A stretch of DNA of 64,000 nt, from positions 9,960,501 through 10,024,500 of the forward strand of contig PUFA01000021.1 in the NCBI GenBank assembly GCA_003508835.1, written 5' to 3'. Shown here one piece after another: positions 24,176 to 33,636 of this stretch. Below the pieces are notes generated by a model. The model was given only the letters and a program-made list of their open reading frames with translations, made no database searches and was not told where the DNA came from. The position numbers and the translations under genes are program-made. Each line of letters starts with the position of its first letter. Position 1 is the first letter of the stretch. The DNA is from Eonycteris spelaea (taxonomy: Eukaryota; Chordata; Mammalia; Chiroptera; Pteropodidae).

Positions 24176-24386
24176 GTTTTTCTCTGAAGTCAAATTCAGA
24201 ATAAATCATTGCCTTTTTAAAAGTATTTAATTCAGTCTTTGTAATTTCAAAAGTTCTTGTCAGTCTTTGGTTTACAAAGGTCTACCAAATTTTGTGTTTT
24301 GAAATAAGGTCAGGAAAAAGATGAATTTTTTTCTGAATTAAAAGGAAGAGGACCTTTCCCCAGTCACTAGCACTGCCTCATCAGAA
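24176..24386. other. unassigned spacer
   Basis: Sequence between the L1 end and the 5S-derived SINE. No recognised feature. Confidence 0.5.
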
Positions 24387-24402
24387 AATGACAAGAAAGA
24401 CA

Positions 24403-24583
24403 GTCTATGGCCATGCCATCCTGAACACGCCTGATCTAGTCTGATCTAGGAACTAAGCAGGGTCAGGCCTGATTAGTACTTGGATGGGAGATCACCTAGG
24501 AAGACCAGGTGCTGTAGATGCAAAAAAAAAAATTAAACAAACAAAAAATAACTAACTAACACTAACAAAATAAATAAATAAAT
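24403..24583 (+). mobile_element. 5S rRNA-derived SINE, short form (MEG-RS-like)
   Basis: The first 118 bases follow 5S rRNA end to end: start 'gtctatggccatgccatcct', A-box-like 'actaagcagggtcaggcct', C-box-like 'agtacttggatgggagatca' and end 'aggtgctgtag'. An A-rich tail runs from 24522 to 24583. Substitutions such as 'gatctaggaacta' for 'gatctcggaagcta' and an impaired C box indicate an old, probably inactive copy. An eroded target duplication (about 13 of 16 bases) lies at 24387-24402 and 24584-24599. 5S SINEs are transcribed by RNA polymerase III from an internal promoter and inserted by L1 machinery. It is not a functional 5S gene. Confidence 0.9.
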
Positions 24584-24689
24584 AATGGCTAGAAAGAAAA
24601 GAGAAGCGGAGCCAAGAAAATGGTTAAAGTTTGGAGTCCTGCCTGCGTGCTACCTGGGAGGTCACAGCTCCCAGGTGAGGGAGATTATC

Positions 24690-24860
24690 ATGTGCTGTGA
24701 GGATTCTAAATCTGTGACCTTGGAGGGATAAAAAATTATTAATTTCTCAAGTCTTTTTATTCATCTGCAAAATCGAAATTATAAAGCTCATCTTATGTGA
24801 TATTATTTTATTAGATAAATATCCAGCATGGTGCCTGCAAGAGTAGACTTTCAAATTCTT
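24690..24860 (+). mobile_element. MIR SINE, sense (diverged)
   Basis: 'aaatctgtgaccttggaggg', 'ttattcatctgcaaaatcga' and 'atccagcatggtgcctgcaa' follow MIR order (tgtgaccttgggc..., cctcatctgtaaaatg, cagtgcctggca). Confidence 0.55.
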
Positions 24861-27129
24861 GTTTCCTTATTATTTTATCTTGCGAATGGACTTCATTATC
24901 ATCGCTTGAGGCATTAGTAGAAAATGTAAAAGTGAAAACTGGCAGGTTTTAAACTTACATAGGATTGCAAGTGATTATGTTTGCATGTGTTATCATCTGT
25001 AAATATTGAAATGAAGACTAATTATTGAAAATGTTTCCTGCTGGTTCCTCTTCCAAATGTTTTTAGTCATAGACATCATGTCCCTATATACTCTCTTTGT
25101 TATGGTGAAAACTATGTTAGTAAAAACAATTTTAATGTCATTTTCCTTATAACAGAAATAATAGAGTAGAAAATTTTGGGTTTACAAATAAGCAATAGCA
25201 AGAAAAAAATCAACCAAGGTCTCACTGCTCTAGTTATTCATATTTTGGTTCATTTTATTAACCCAAACAAATATCTAATATCTGTTTATCTATCCTGTCC
25301 ATCCATCCATCCATCCATCCATTCATCCATACATCTATCCATCTACAGACATATCATATCATATATATAGACATATATATATACACACACATACATACTG
25401 ACATAAACATTGCAAGGAGTTTTACAGATAATATAGATTGGGGACTAGGTTTACTGACAAATAATCTCCAGTATTTTGTTTGTAAAAAATATTTCCTAAT
25501 TAAAGTTGGATATTAAAGCGGACAAAGGATGAATCTAATTTGACGTTGGAATGAGATGATATATCTTGATTTATCCATGACAAGGTATTTGCTTGGTCTA
25601 ATGTAAATTGTTAGACTTTACTTATGCCATGGCTTTTCTGTAAGTGATTATTTTACAATATCGAGAACAATCACCACGTTGCTCATCAACTCTGCCTGGC
25701 TATCTTTAAATTTGAGTGACTTGTTTGGGTTAGTCAGTGGCTCTCCATAGAGACCATGGTTTGGAGTGGGTACACCATTTACATGGCAGTGGAGCTTTCT
25801 TGGACAGGCTTTCATAGTGGAAGTTCTAAAATGATTTACTTACAAAGTGGTGCCCACGCCCAATTCTTCTGACCCCACGACATTATACTAACTTCCTTCT
25901 TCCAAGACTTTGACTCCCAATAATATTTAGTAGTTTCCTTTAATTACATGATAACTCACAACACACATCACAACTTAAAAAAGAATTGGTTTGATTCATA
26001 ATTTACTACTCTGGAATTATTTAAGGAAGAGTGGCTATTTGTAACCCCTTGATATAAGAGATTTTCTTTAATTTTACGTGAAATAGGACACTGGCCACTT
26101 TGAAAATTTTAATACTTTTGTTGTTATTGTTTAAAGTGTTTGATCTCATCATAGTCCACAGAATTTTTAAATCTCTTTTACTTCCTTTTCACTACTCATC
26201 TGATTATTACAGTGTTTTACAGTAGATTAGAAATATTTTGTGCTAAAACAAAAAGGTCTAATGAAATGGATTTTACAAAAACTCAACAGATTTAAAAACA
26301 GAGTTTATTATATTTCACTTTTTTGAGATATTTGAAATTTCTTCAGTGATGAGGTGTATGATAACCTGGAAGGATTTTCTAAAATCCCTAATCAATAAAA
26401 TGGTTCCTAGAGAATACTTTGAAAGAACATTTTAGAATTCTTAACTAAGACCTCTTAATGATCAGTATTAATGTTTGTCACTCATTGAAAATTGATAAGC
26501 ACTGTTTACTTTGTTATGCACATGTTATCTGTAATTATGATCAAGTTTTTTATAATCAGGTTTCATCAATATCTTATATGACATTAAAATGTGGTTATGA
26601 AATCATCTCATGACCCAATTAAGTTTAAATGGAAATTTTGTTAGTTGATTTTGAACCCCTGCTGGTGAGATTTGTACCTTTCCTCTTCCCATTCAGTTAT
26701 TTCATTACCATGTATAAAGATGCAGGTATAAGTATTTTGTGTAGTTTTATCCCTTGGTTCTGTTATTGCAAAGTTCAATGTTTATCGTTTGTTTCTTTCT
26801 TTATTTATTTGTTAATCTGCTTGCATATTGGCTCCAGGAGTATCATGATGTAAAGAAACAAAATAAGCTTATAATTTTGAGAGCTCCTTTCAGAGATGCT
26901 AATTAAATCAGCTTCTGAAGACAGGAAAGAAAATTAGTGATTATAACAGGATATATACTCAGAATTGCTTGAGGAACTGAAGAGGGTCATTGGATTCAGA
27001 AAGGGCAGACTTTAGAAGTGATCCTTGACTTTTATTAACACTGCTAAAGTTGTATATGGACTTTGAAAAAAAATACAAATAACGCAGAAGTGTATAAAGT
27101 CAAAAATGAAAGAACTAAATGGGATGTGC
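24861..27129. other. unassigned AT-rich sequence with simple repeats
   Basis: Holds a (TCCA)n tract at 25297-25343, a TATA/CATA stretch near 25355-25400 and otherwise AT-rich DNA. The 64-codon frame at 25176-25370 is partly translated microsatellite. No gene recognised. Confidence 0.5.
25297..25343. repeat. (TCCA)n tetranucleotide tract
   Basis: About 11 units of TCCA/CATC with a few substitutions, followed by an alternating ATAT/ACAC stretch. Read directly. Confidence 0.95.
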
Positions 27130-27375
27130 TTCCTTGGATTGGATCTCTGAGCGAAAAGGAATATTAGTGGAAAGACAGATGACATCTAGGTAAACTCTGG
27201 AGTTTAGTTTAGCCACGCATCCACGTTGCTTATTTTACGTCCAACAACTCTATTAGACAATGTGAGATGTTAACAGCGGGAAACTGGGGGAGGTGTTCCT
27301 AGAAACTCTCTGTGCCGTCTCTGTAACTCTTCTGTAAATTTAAAATTATTCCAAACTAAAACGTTCACTTTTTAA
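27130..27375 (+). mobile_element. old LINE-1 3' end, sense
   Basis: 'actctggagtttagtttagc', 'tgagatgttaacagcgggaa', 'gaaactctctgtgccgtctc' and 'taaatttaaaattattccaa' (followed by an A-rich end) are the standard 3' terminus of L1M-type elements in order. Confidence 0.75.
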
Positions 27376-27399
27376 AAAGTAAACATCTTTTTTCTTTTG

Positions 27400-27840
27400 C
27401 TGGTAGTAGGATCATACTAACATACTGCCGCCCTCCCTTCCAAAAACATAGGATAGAGTTTCAGGCCAATAAACACAAATCTACTTCTTTTCAAAAATGC
27501 CTACAAGTTATTCCAAGATGCTAATACACATTTTAAAGTCATTCTGTTTCTCCAACTCCATTATTATTTTTTTTTTTGCCTTTGCAAATAATGCTACAAA
27601 GGGCATCTTTTCAAATATATCCTTGTATGTGAACCTTGTGTATAAAATTAATGTTTAAAATTGCCAAAAGTAAGAATGCTAACATTTTAAATGTCCAATT
27701 ATTCTTCAAATGGCTGTTGAAATTTATAAATCTACCAATAATGTATAAAAATGCTTTTTAATTCATACTCTTACCAAACTGGATATTATCTTTGAAGATA
27801 TAGCCATTCTATTAGAAAACAGGTAGTATTTTATTATGTC
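27400..27840 (-). mobile_element. LINE-1 fragment, antisense
   Basis: 'gcaaataatgctacaaaggg', 'tatatccttgtatgtgaacc', 'ttgccaaaagtaagaatgct' and 'aatttataaatctaccaata' follow the complement of an L1M ORF2/3' UTR junction. The clearest part is 27580-27780. It lies tail to tail with the preceding sense L1. Confidence 0.55.
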
Positions 27841-28149
27841 ATGATGCATAAATGAATGTTAGCCGTGCAACTGGCTTGGGAGGGAGAATAGGTAAAATGA
27901 AATCATGGGCAGATACGTGGAAAGACAGAAGGAATGCTGTTCTCAGAATATCGTATTTTTCAGAAAAGCTGAAATTTAGCACAAAGGGTCACCGTGAGGT
28001 TGGGAGTCATAAAATGTTTAAATTCATATTAAGGAGACTGAATGTTGAAGGATTGGAAAACCATTAACACACTCAGATCTTCATTTTAGAAACACATCTA
28101 GGAATGTAATGTAAGAATCTGGCTTACATGGGGCTAGCTAGAAAACAGG

Positions 28150-28525
28150 TCATCAGTTAAGAGCTTCTCAGTATGATATGACAAATATTCGCACTAAGGC
28201 AAAGGAGATGCCTGGGAGAGAAGCATGGGGACAGAAGCTGCAGGATTTAGAGGCTGATTAGATACGAAAGGTCAAAGAAATGGAATAGACTAGGGAAAAT
28301 CTCAGTTTTATTTTTTATGTTTTGTTAATGGCAACATTAGAGATGGCTTGGGAAGAAGCAGATTTGGGAAAGAGATGAGGAACTTTGTCTTAGATATGTT
28401 CCATGTGAGATACCTATAGGACTCAAAACTGATCAAAATGAAATTTAAAAAGGGGTTTCAGGTTTCGAGCTCAGTTCTGGAGACTATACATATTTAAAAG
28501 TTTTCAATGTGTAGGTGGAAGAGGA
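28150..28525 (-). mobile_element. LINE-2 ORF2 remnant, antisense, C-terminal side
   Basis: Conceptual translation of the minus strand around 28330-28420 recalls the L2/CR1 reverse-transcriptase region with the 'LKLN..KT' motif, decayed to about 'YLTWNISKTKFLI'. On the + strand, 'gcaggatttagaggctgatt', 'gcagatttgggaaagagatg' and 'gatatgttccatgtgagata' fit the complement of L2. It continues beyond the MER5A insertion at 28706-29010. Confidence 0.6.
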
Positions 28526-28705
28526 CATTTTGGGCTGGATAATTCTTCATCGTGGGGCATTGTCCTGTGCGTCGTAGGGTGATCAACAACATCCCTGCCA
28601 TCTACCAACTTGAAATCAGTAGCACACCCCAAGTTGTCACAACAAAAAAAATGTCTTCAGGTATCGCCAAAAGCCCCTTGGAGGTAAAATAAATTTCACT
28701 GGACT
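28526..28705 (-). mobile_element. MER5A hAT-Charlie nonautonomous DNA transposon
   Basis: The + strand reads the complement of MER5A: 'attttgggctggataattct', 'gggcattgtcctgtgcgtcg', 'caacatccctgccatctacc', 'tcagtagcacaccccaagtt', 'aaaaaaatgtcttcaggtat' and 'gccaaaagccccttggaggt'. The ends are eroded. The L2 segments on either side are parts of one element, so MER5A inserted into L2. Confidence 0.85.
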
Positions 28706-29010
28706 ATGTGAAGTGAGAAAAAAAAGATAATAAATTTCTGGGAAATATCGACATTAAAAAGTGTCAGCAAAGACACACTGGAGAAGTGTCAAGCAGGCAG
28801 AAGTAGAAGAACAACAGCAAAAACGGTACCATGGAAGACAGGAGACGGCTACATCAAGGAGGAAATAGACATCGATGTCAAATACTGATGAGACATCGGT
28901 CTGTTAGAGACTAAAATTGTCGACTATATTTGGTAATTTCAAGGTCACTGGTGACATTAACAAGAGTAGATTTTTGGATGTAAGCTGCCTGGAAATAGTT
29001 CTCAAAATTC
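28706..29010 (-). mobile_element. LINE-2 ORF2 remnant, antisense, reverse-transcriptase core
   Basis: The + strand 'gcaaagacacactggagaag', 'tcaaggaggaaatagacatc', 'gatgtcaaatactgatgaga' and 'caaggtcactggtgacatta' is the complement of the L2 reverse-transcriptase core. Read on the minus strand, the family's 'DLSAAFDTVDH' region survives as roughly 'DVSSVFDIDVYF', with the second half of the motif lost. Position relative to 28150-28525 is right for a single L2 copy. Confidence 0.65.
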
Positions 29011-29293
29011 AATAAACTATTAGTTTTTGAGTGATGGCTATCTCATTGCTCTTCTTAGGGTTTTACTGACACTCTGTTAACTCTTTTCGACCACATTCAG
29101 TCTGAGCATTTTACTAGAAGAAATAATGAGACCTCTCGCATGTCTCCTTCCTGACTCAGTTTTCAGATTTAAACTTGTAATGACCAAATATCATTCTTAT
29201 TTTAAGGCGACAACTGTCAGTTTTTACTTTTGTGACCCCTTCATTCAAAAATGGCCAGAGTTTGTGTCTTGGTGCTAATTGGAATGGCAGACA

Positions 29294-29295
<2 letters not shown>
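29011..29295. other. unassigned sequence
   Basis: No recognised feature. The open frame that begins at 29251 is mostly isoleucines encoded by the neighbouring (ATT)n tract. Confidence 0.5.

Positions 29296-29345
<50 letters not shown>
29296..29345. repeat. (ATT)16 microsatellite
   Basis: Sixteen uninterrupted ATT units, read directly. Likely polymorphic. Confidence 0.98.
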
Positions 29346-29347
<2 letters not shown>

Positions 29348-29775
29348 GCCAGAATCTTCTATTCCCTCTTATTCTTGTATTTAGATGGCTAAATACTTTC
29401 TACTTTCAGGGTGAATGTTTCCTAGTGGTATGCTGGAGCTCTCACAGGCTAATGAGAGCTAATTGTCAAATTTTTACAAACTTTTGGAGGCAGTTGTTAA
29501 ACAGCATCATTATTAGACATTAACTTATAAAATTTTATACTTAATTTTTTAAAAGTAATAAATATTCAGCATTTGTGACTTCCTAATTATTTTACTATTT
29601 GTGTTCTTAAGATTATGTCTATCCTACCTATATAGTAAAAATATTATATAATGTGGTGCTTTTGTACATCTCAACTTTGCATTCAGTGATATCAGTTTGG
29701 TAGCTTAAAATCAGCTACAGAACAGTATTTACATTATGTATATTGGTAAACACTATGATAATCAGAGTCTGATTA
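29346..29775. other. unassigned sequence
   Basis: No recognised gene or repeat between two microsatellites. Confidence 0.5.
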
Positions 29776-29935
29776 TTATGTATCTATCTATATCTATGTA
29801 TCTATATATCTATGTATCTATGTATCTATCTATGTATCTATGTATGCATGTATCTATCTATCATCTATCATCTATCATCTATCATCTATCCATCATCTGT
29901 CATCTGTCTGTCTGTCTATCTACCTGCCTATCATT
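29776..29935. repeat. compound TATC/TATG/TCTG tetranucleotide tract
   Basis: About 160 bp of imperfect tetranucleotides that change from TATC/TATG to ATCATCT and then TCTG. Read directly. The 69-codon frame across it is translated microsatellite. Confidence 0.9.
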
Positions 29936-31392
29936 ACTGGTTTGATGTAAAAGATAAAACTTAGGAATATCAGATGAAAGAGATGCACAGGGCAAGGTAT
30001 GTGGGGTTGGGGAGTGGCACATGGAGATTCCACACCCTCCCAGACACACCATCTTAGCACCTTAATGCATTCACCAATCTGGAAGCTCCTTAATTTATTT
30101 TTGATGGTCTGAATTGAAAATGTAATGGAGAAAATGTTAATAATTTCAATTAAGACACAAGTCTGTAGCTATACATTGTAAATACCACTAAAATAGAGAA
30201 AATATTCTTCTGATATCCAACACTTTATTCAATCAGCAAAGAAGTCATTCAGGTACTTAGTGAGTGAGTGAAGTTCCAACATATGTCTATGCTGTTTCGA
30301 TGTCATTTTATTCATTAATAAACCAACATTCATATCAACTGATTATAATAATTTAATTGCAAACCTAAATAGGCCATGTAAGAATTTGGAAAAAATCAAT
30401 AAAAGCATTTTGGGAGAATTAACTGGCTATAAGGAATTTACATTAAAGAGTAATGTATATCTTATTATTTGCAAATATAAATATCTATACATATGTATTG
30501 TGTACACATATTTTTTCAGAAAGCGAATTATTAAACATTTAGTAGCATTTCTTTCTTATAAGATTTTTCCCAGTTAATGCACAAGAACTGCCTTATAAGG
30601 TCAACACATGCCAAAATCTGAGGTAACTACAGTTTAGATTTTATCAGAAATTGTTGCCATATGTTGATATTTCTAAAATTGGTCTCCTCTCCCTGTTCCC
30701 ACTCATAAGCTTTGCTCGAGCTTCCATTTCATCACATCTTTAAAAAATTACTCCAATTTCCCCTTAACATATCTACTTATTATAAAATACTCATCTTGTA
30801 ATTATTTAGCTCATTTTTATCTTGCCAAATTCACCTGGTTTTCTAGGTTTATCTTTCTTAACCTTTTTCTGTGACACCAGTGCACATTGTATAAATTTAA
30901 CTGCATATACTGAAGTTCTACACACTTTGGTCTCATCATTGAACTTCCCCTCCTATACTTCTGTTTTTATTTTCTCTGGTGACTCCAGTCTTTGGATGAC
31001 ACTCATAACTATTTTTCCTACTTGTGAGTTTGTAAGAGTTTTTCCATCTATGAGTGTTGTCTACACCATAAACATTCGTAGGTATTCATCCCAATTTCAT
31101 TAGAAGATCTTACCAATGATCTTTTCGTTGCCAAGTATGATAGTCCCATTCAGTGTTTCAGGAAGATGGTTTTTTATGATGTTGGGCACAATTGGATAAA
31201 GTCAGCTTGAAACTGAGGAGTATCTATGATGACTCTTTCCCTCTTTTTTTCTTCCATTTTTTTTTTTCATTGAGTGACTTCACTTTTCTAGGTCAATCGT
31301 CTCTAACCAATCTCCAGGTCTCACACCCATGTCCAAGTTGTTATACCCTTATGGAATAGGGGTCCTTTCTTTCTTTAAAAGAACTTATGATC
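29936..31392. other. unassigned AT-rich sequence
   Basis: No gene recognised. The 93-codon frame at 30822-31103 is chance-like. The pyrimidine-rich stretch from 30690 to 31300 may hide an old repeat that I could not identify. Confidence 0.5.
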
Positions 31393-31882
31393 TGTTATGG
31401 ATTGAATTGTGTCCATGCTTCCCAAATTCATATGTTGAAGTCCTAATCCCCAGCACCTCAGAATGTGATCTTATTTGGACACAAGGTCATTGAAGATATA
31501 ATTAGTTAAGATGAAGTCATACTGGGGTAGGGTGAGACCCAAAACCATAGTGACTGGTGTCCTTATAAAAAGAAGAAACTTGCGTACATGTGTACATATA
31601 GACACATAGACACATACACGCATGTGGATCACCATGTGAACATAAAGTTAGAGATGAGGATGATGTCTTTACGAGCCAAAATATAAGATTCCTAGAAAAC
31701 CACAAGAATCTAGGAGGGAAGCATGGAACAGATTTTCCCTTACAGTCAGAAGCAGGAATTAATTCTGCTGATACCTTGATCTCAGACTTCTAGGCACTAG
31801 AACTGTGAGACAATAAATTTCGTTCTTTTAGCCACCAGTCTGTGATCCTTTTAAAATGGTAGGAAGCCGTCACATACTATCA
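31393..31882 (+). mobile_element. ERVL-MaLR-type solo LTR (MLT1/MST-like)
   Basis: It begins 'tgttatggattgaattgtgt', passes through 'caaattcatatgttgaagtc', 'cctaatccccagcacctcag', 'ggtgtccttataaaaagaag', 'accatgtgaacataaagtta', 'tctgctgataccttgatctc' and 'gaactgtgagacaataaatt' (AATAAA), and ends '...cacatactatca'. This is the full landmark order of a MaLR-type LTR, about 490 bp with TG...CA ends. No internal retroviral sequence follows, so it is a solo LTR. Subfamily uncertain. Confidence 0.8.
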
Positions 31883-31949
31883 AACATTGTATGATTATAA
31901 ATTCACCCCTGTGATTATCTAATTAATATGTTATTCTGAGTATACAAAC

Positions 31950-32065
31950 AAAAGTTTTTTAAGAGCAGGAGTTGTATCTATTTTATTCATGATTGTATCT
32001 TTGTGTCTACCGTAATGCATGGTACATAATAGATACTCAATAAAAATGGTTAATTAAGTACAAAT
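31950..32065 (+). mobile_element. LINE-2 3' end, sense
   Basis: 'agagcaggagttgtatctat', 'gattgtatctttgtgtctac', 'atgcatggtacataatagat' and 'actcaataaaaatggttaat' reproduce the L2 3' terminus in order. Confidence 0.75.
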
Positions 32066-33179
32066 CCTGTTTCTTAACAAAGATTCACTGCTATAATGAT
32101 TAGAAGAATTTTATATATAATTTATCTATCAGATTTTTTGGTTGCAAATTCAAGAGGATATAGGATTTCTTCCACAAATCTATCCTTGAGAAGGAGAAAG
32201 AAAACCTGTTAGTTGAGTGGGATGCATGCATCTGATGGTAGGGGTCCTTTATTTTTACATAGGCTAAATTTACTCATTTTTGGCCATCACAACAGAATAT
32301 GTGCAAAAGTCTGAGATAGTAATGTGTGGAATGTGATGACAGCACCATATGGGGAATTGTGTGGTATCTAAAGGAATTGCTGTATTTTAATGTTTAATTT
32401 AAGAAGATTTGATTTTTTGACAGTAAGAGTTAGAGATTAAAAAATAGAACTAAAAGGATAAATATGGAATAGAACCATGTGATAATCAAAAAATTTAGTT
32501 GTATGATAACACGTTATTATCTATATTTATATATAATTCTTTCACAGAAATCAGTATTTCATCCATCTCATTCACCTAATCTGAATTAAAAATACATATT
32601 GTCATTTTACTTGTGAGGAATATGTTCCATTTTTCTCTATTTCGCAGTATTATTTTGAGTGATTGTTTTATTGTTGAGTTTATTTTAAAGGAACTCTTGG
32701 TTAACTATTTTAATCTTACATAAATCTGATATTTAAATCATTACATAATCTAGTTTGGCCATAGATTGATTTATATGAATTAGAACATATGGATTAGCAT
32801 AAGGAGTTATGCAAGTCAGAGTTTATTCCAGAGGAGCATATGTCATTTCAGTGTTTGGTATCACTAACATTAGATAGATAAAATAAATTTGATTACAAAA
32901 TATTTTTTTCTAAATACATATCATGCTTTGAAACAGAATATTTTATTCATAAGTATATTTAACATACATATTCTCTGTATTTTGGTGCTATTTAAGTGTG
33001 ATTTTCCACCCATCATCCCAGCATATTTATGTAATCATGACATTATTTGGTAAAAAGTCATTTAAGCAATTTCTATAATAACATTTCAATTTTTCATTAA
33101 TATATGATTTCAAATATGGGAATGCAAATAAATTCAATATACATTAAGAAAAAGAATGTGAAGATAGTTCTAGTAAGTG
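32066..33179. other. unassigned AT-rich sequence
   Basis: Over 1.1 kb of AT-rich DNA with no recognised gene or repeat. Confidence 0.5.
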
Positions 33180-33236
33180 TACACACACAAACACCAACAT
33201 AGAACCCCCCCCCCCACACACACACAGACACACACT
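33180..33236. repeat. CA-rich tract around a C11 run
   Basis: ACAC repeats on both sides of eleven C (33205-33215), read directly. Confidence 0.9.
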
Positions 33237-33388
33237 AGTTCTTATAAAATCATTGAATCAAATTATAATGCTTTGGAAGCTAATTTTCCTGAGTTTAATT
33301 AACTAACATTTTTGAGTTTACAAAACAATCCTTTAGGGATTTCAATTTATGGAAATTAAAGTGATTTCCAATTCTCTACAAAAATTTA

Positions 33389-33624
33389 CTTTTATTTATT
33401 TTATTTTATTATTGTTATTATTATTATTTAGGCCAGGCAACCCTTGGTTGGCCTCATAGATTGTAAGGACCTTGTCAGCTTACAATCCTTTAATTTTTAT
33501 ATTTTACACCTACAGCACCTGGTCTTTCTAGGTGGTCTCCCATCCAAGTACTAACCAGGTCCAACCCTGCTTAGCTTCCAAGATCAGATGGGATTGGATT
33601 TGTTCAGGTAGCACGTCCATAAAC
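33389..33624 (-). mobile_element. 5S rRNA-derived SINE, long form (MEG-RL-like)
   Basis: On the minus strand, a 5S-derived head (33510-33624: C-box 'gtacttggatgggagacc', A-box region 'aagctaagcagggttgga', end 'aggtgctgtag') is followed by a non-5S module at about 33431-33490 and an A-rich (AATA)n-like tail. The module contains a 9-bp stem (33459-33467 with 33479-33487, 11-base loop) and a second small stem (33438-33442 with 33446-33450). An eroded target duplication, 'tacaaaaattta' at 33377-33388 and 'taagaaaattta' at 33625-33636, matches at 10 of 12 bases. Confidence 0.92.
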
Positions 33625-33636
33625 TAAGAAAATTTA

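Noticed and set aside
24403..24520. functional 5S rRNA gene
   Set aside because: The match is end to end, but it has many substitutions, an impaired C box, an A-rich tail and flanking duplication. These make it a SINE.
29251..29523. 90-codon frame with a poly-isoleucine run
   Set aside because: The run is the (ATT)16 microsatellite.
29776..29935. CRISPR-like or tandem array
   Set aside because: The units are only four to seven bases with no spacers; it is a compound microsatellite.
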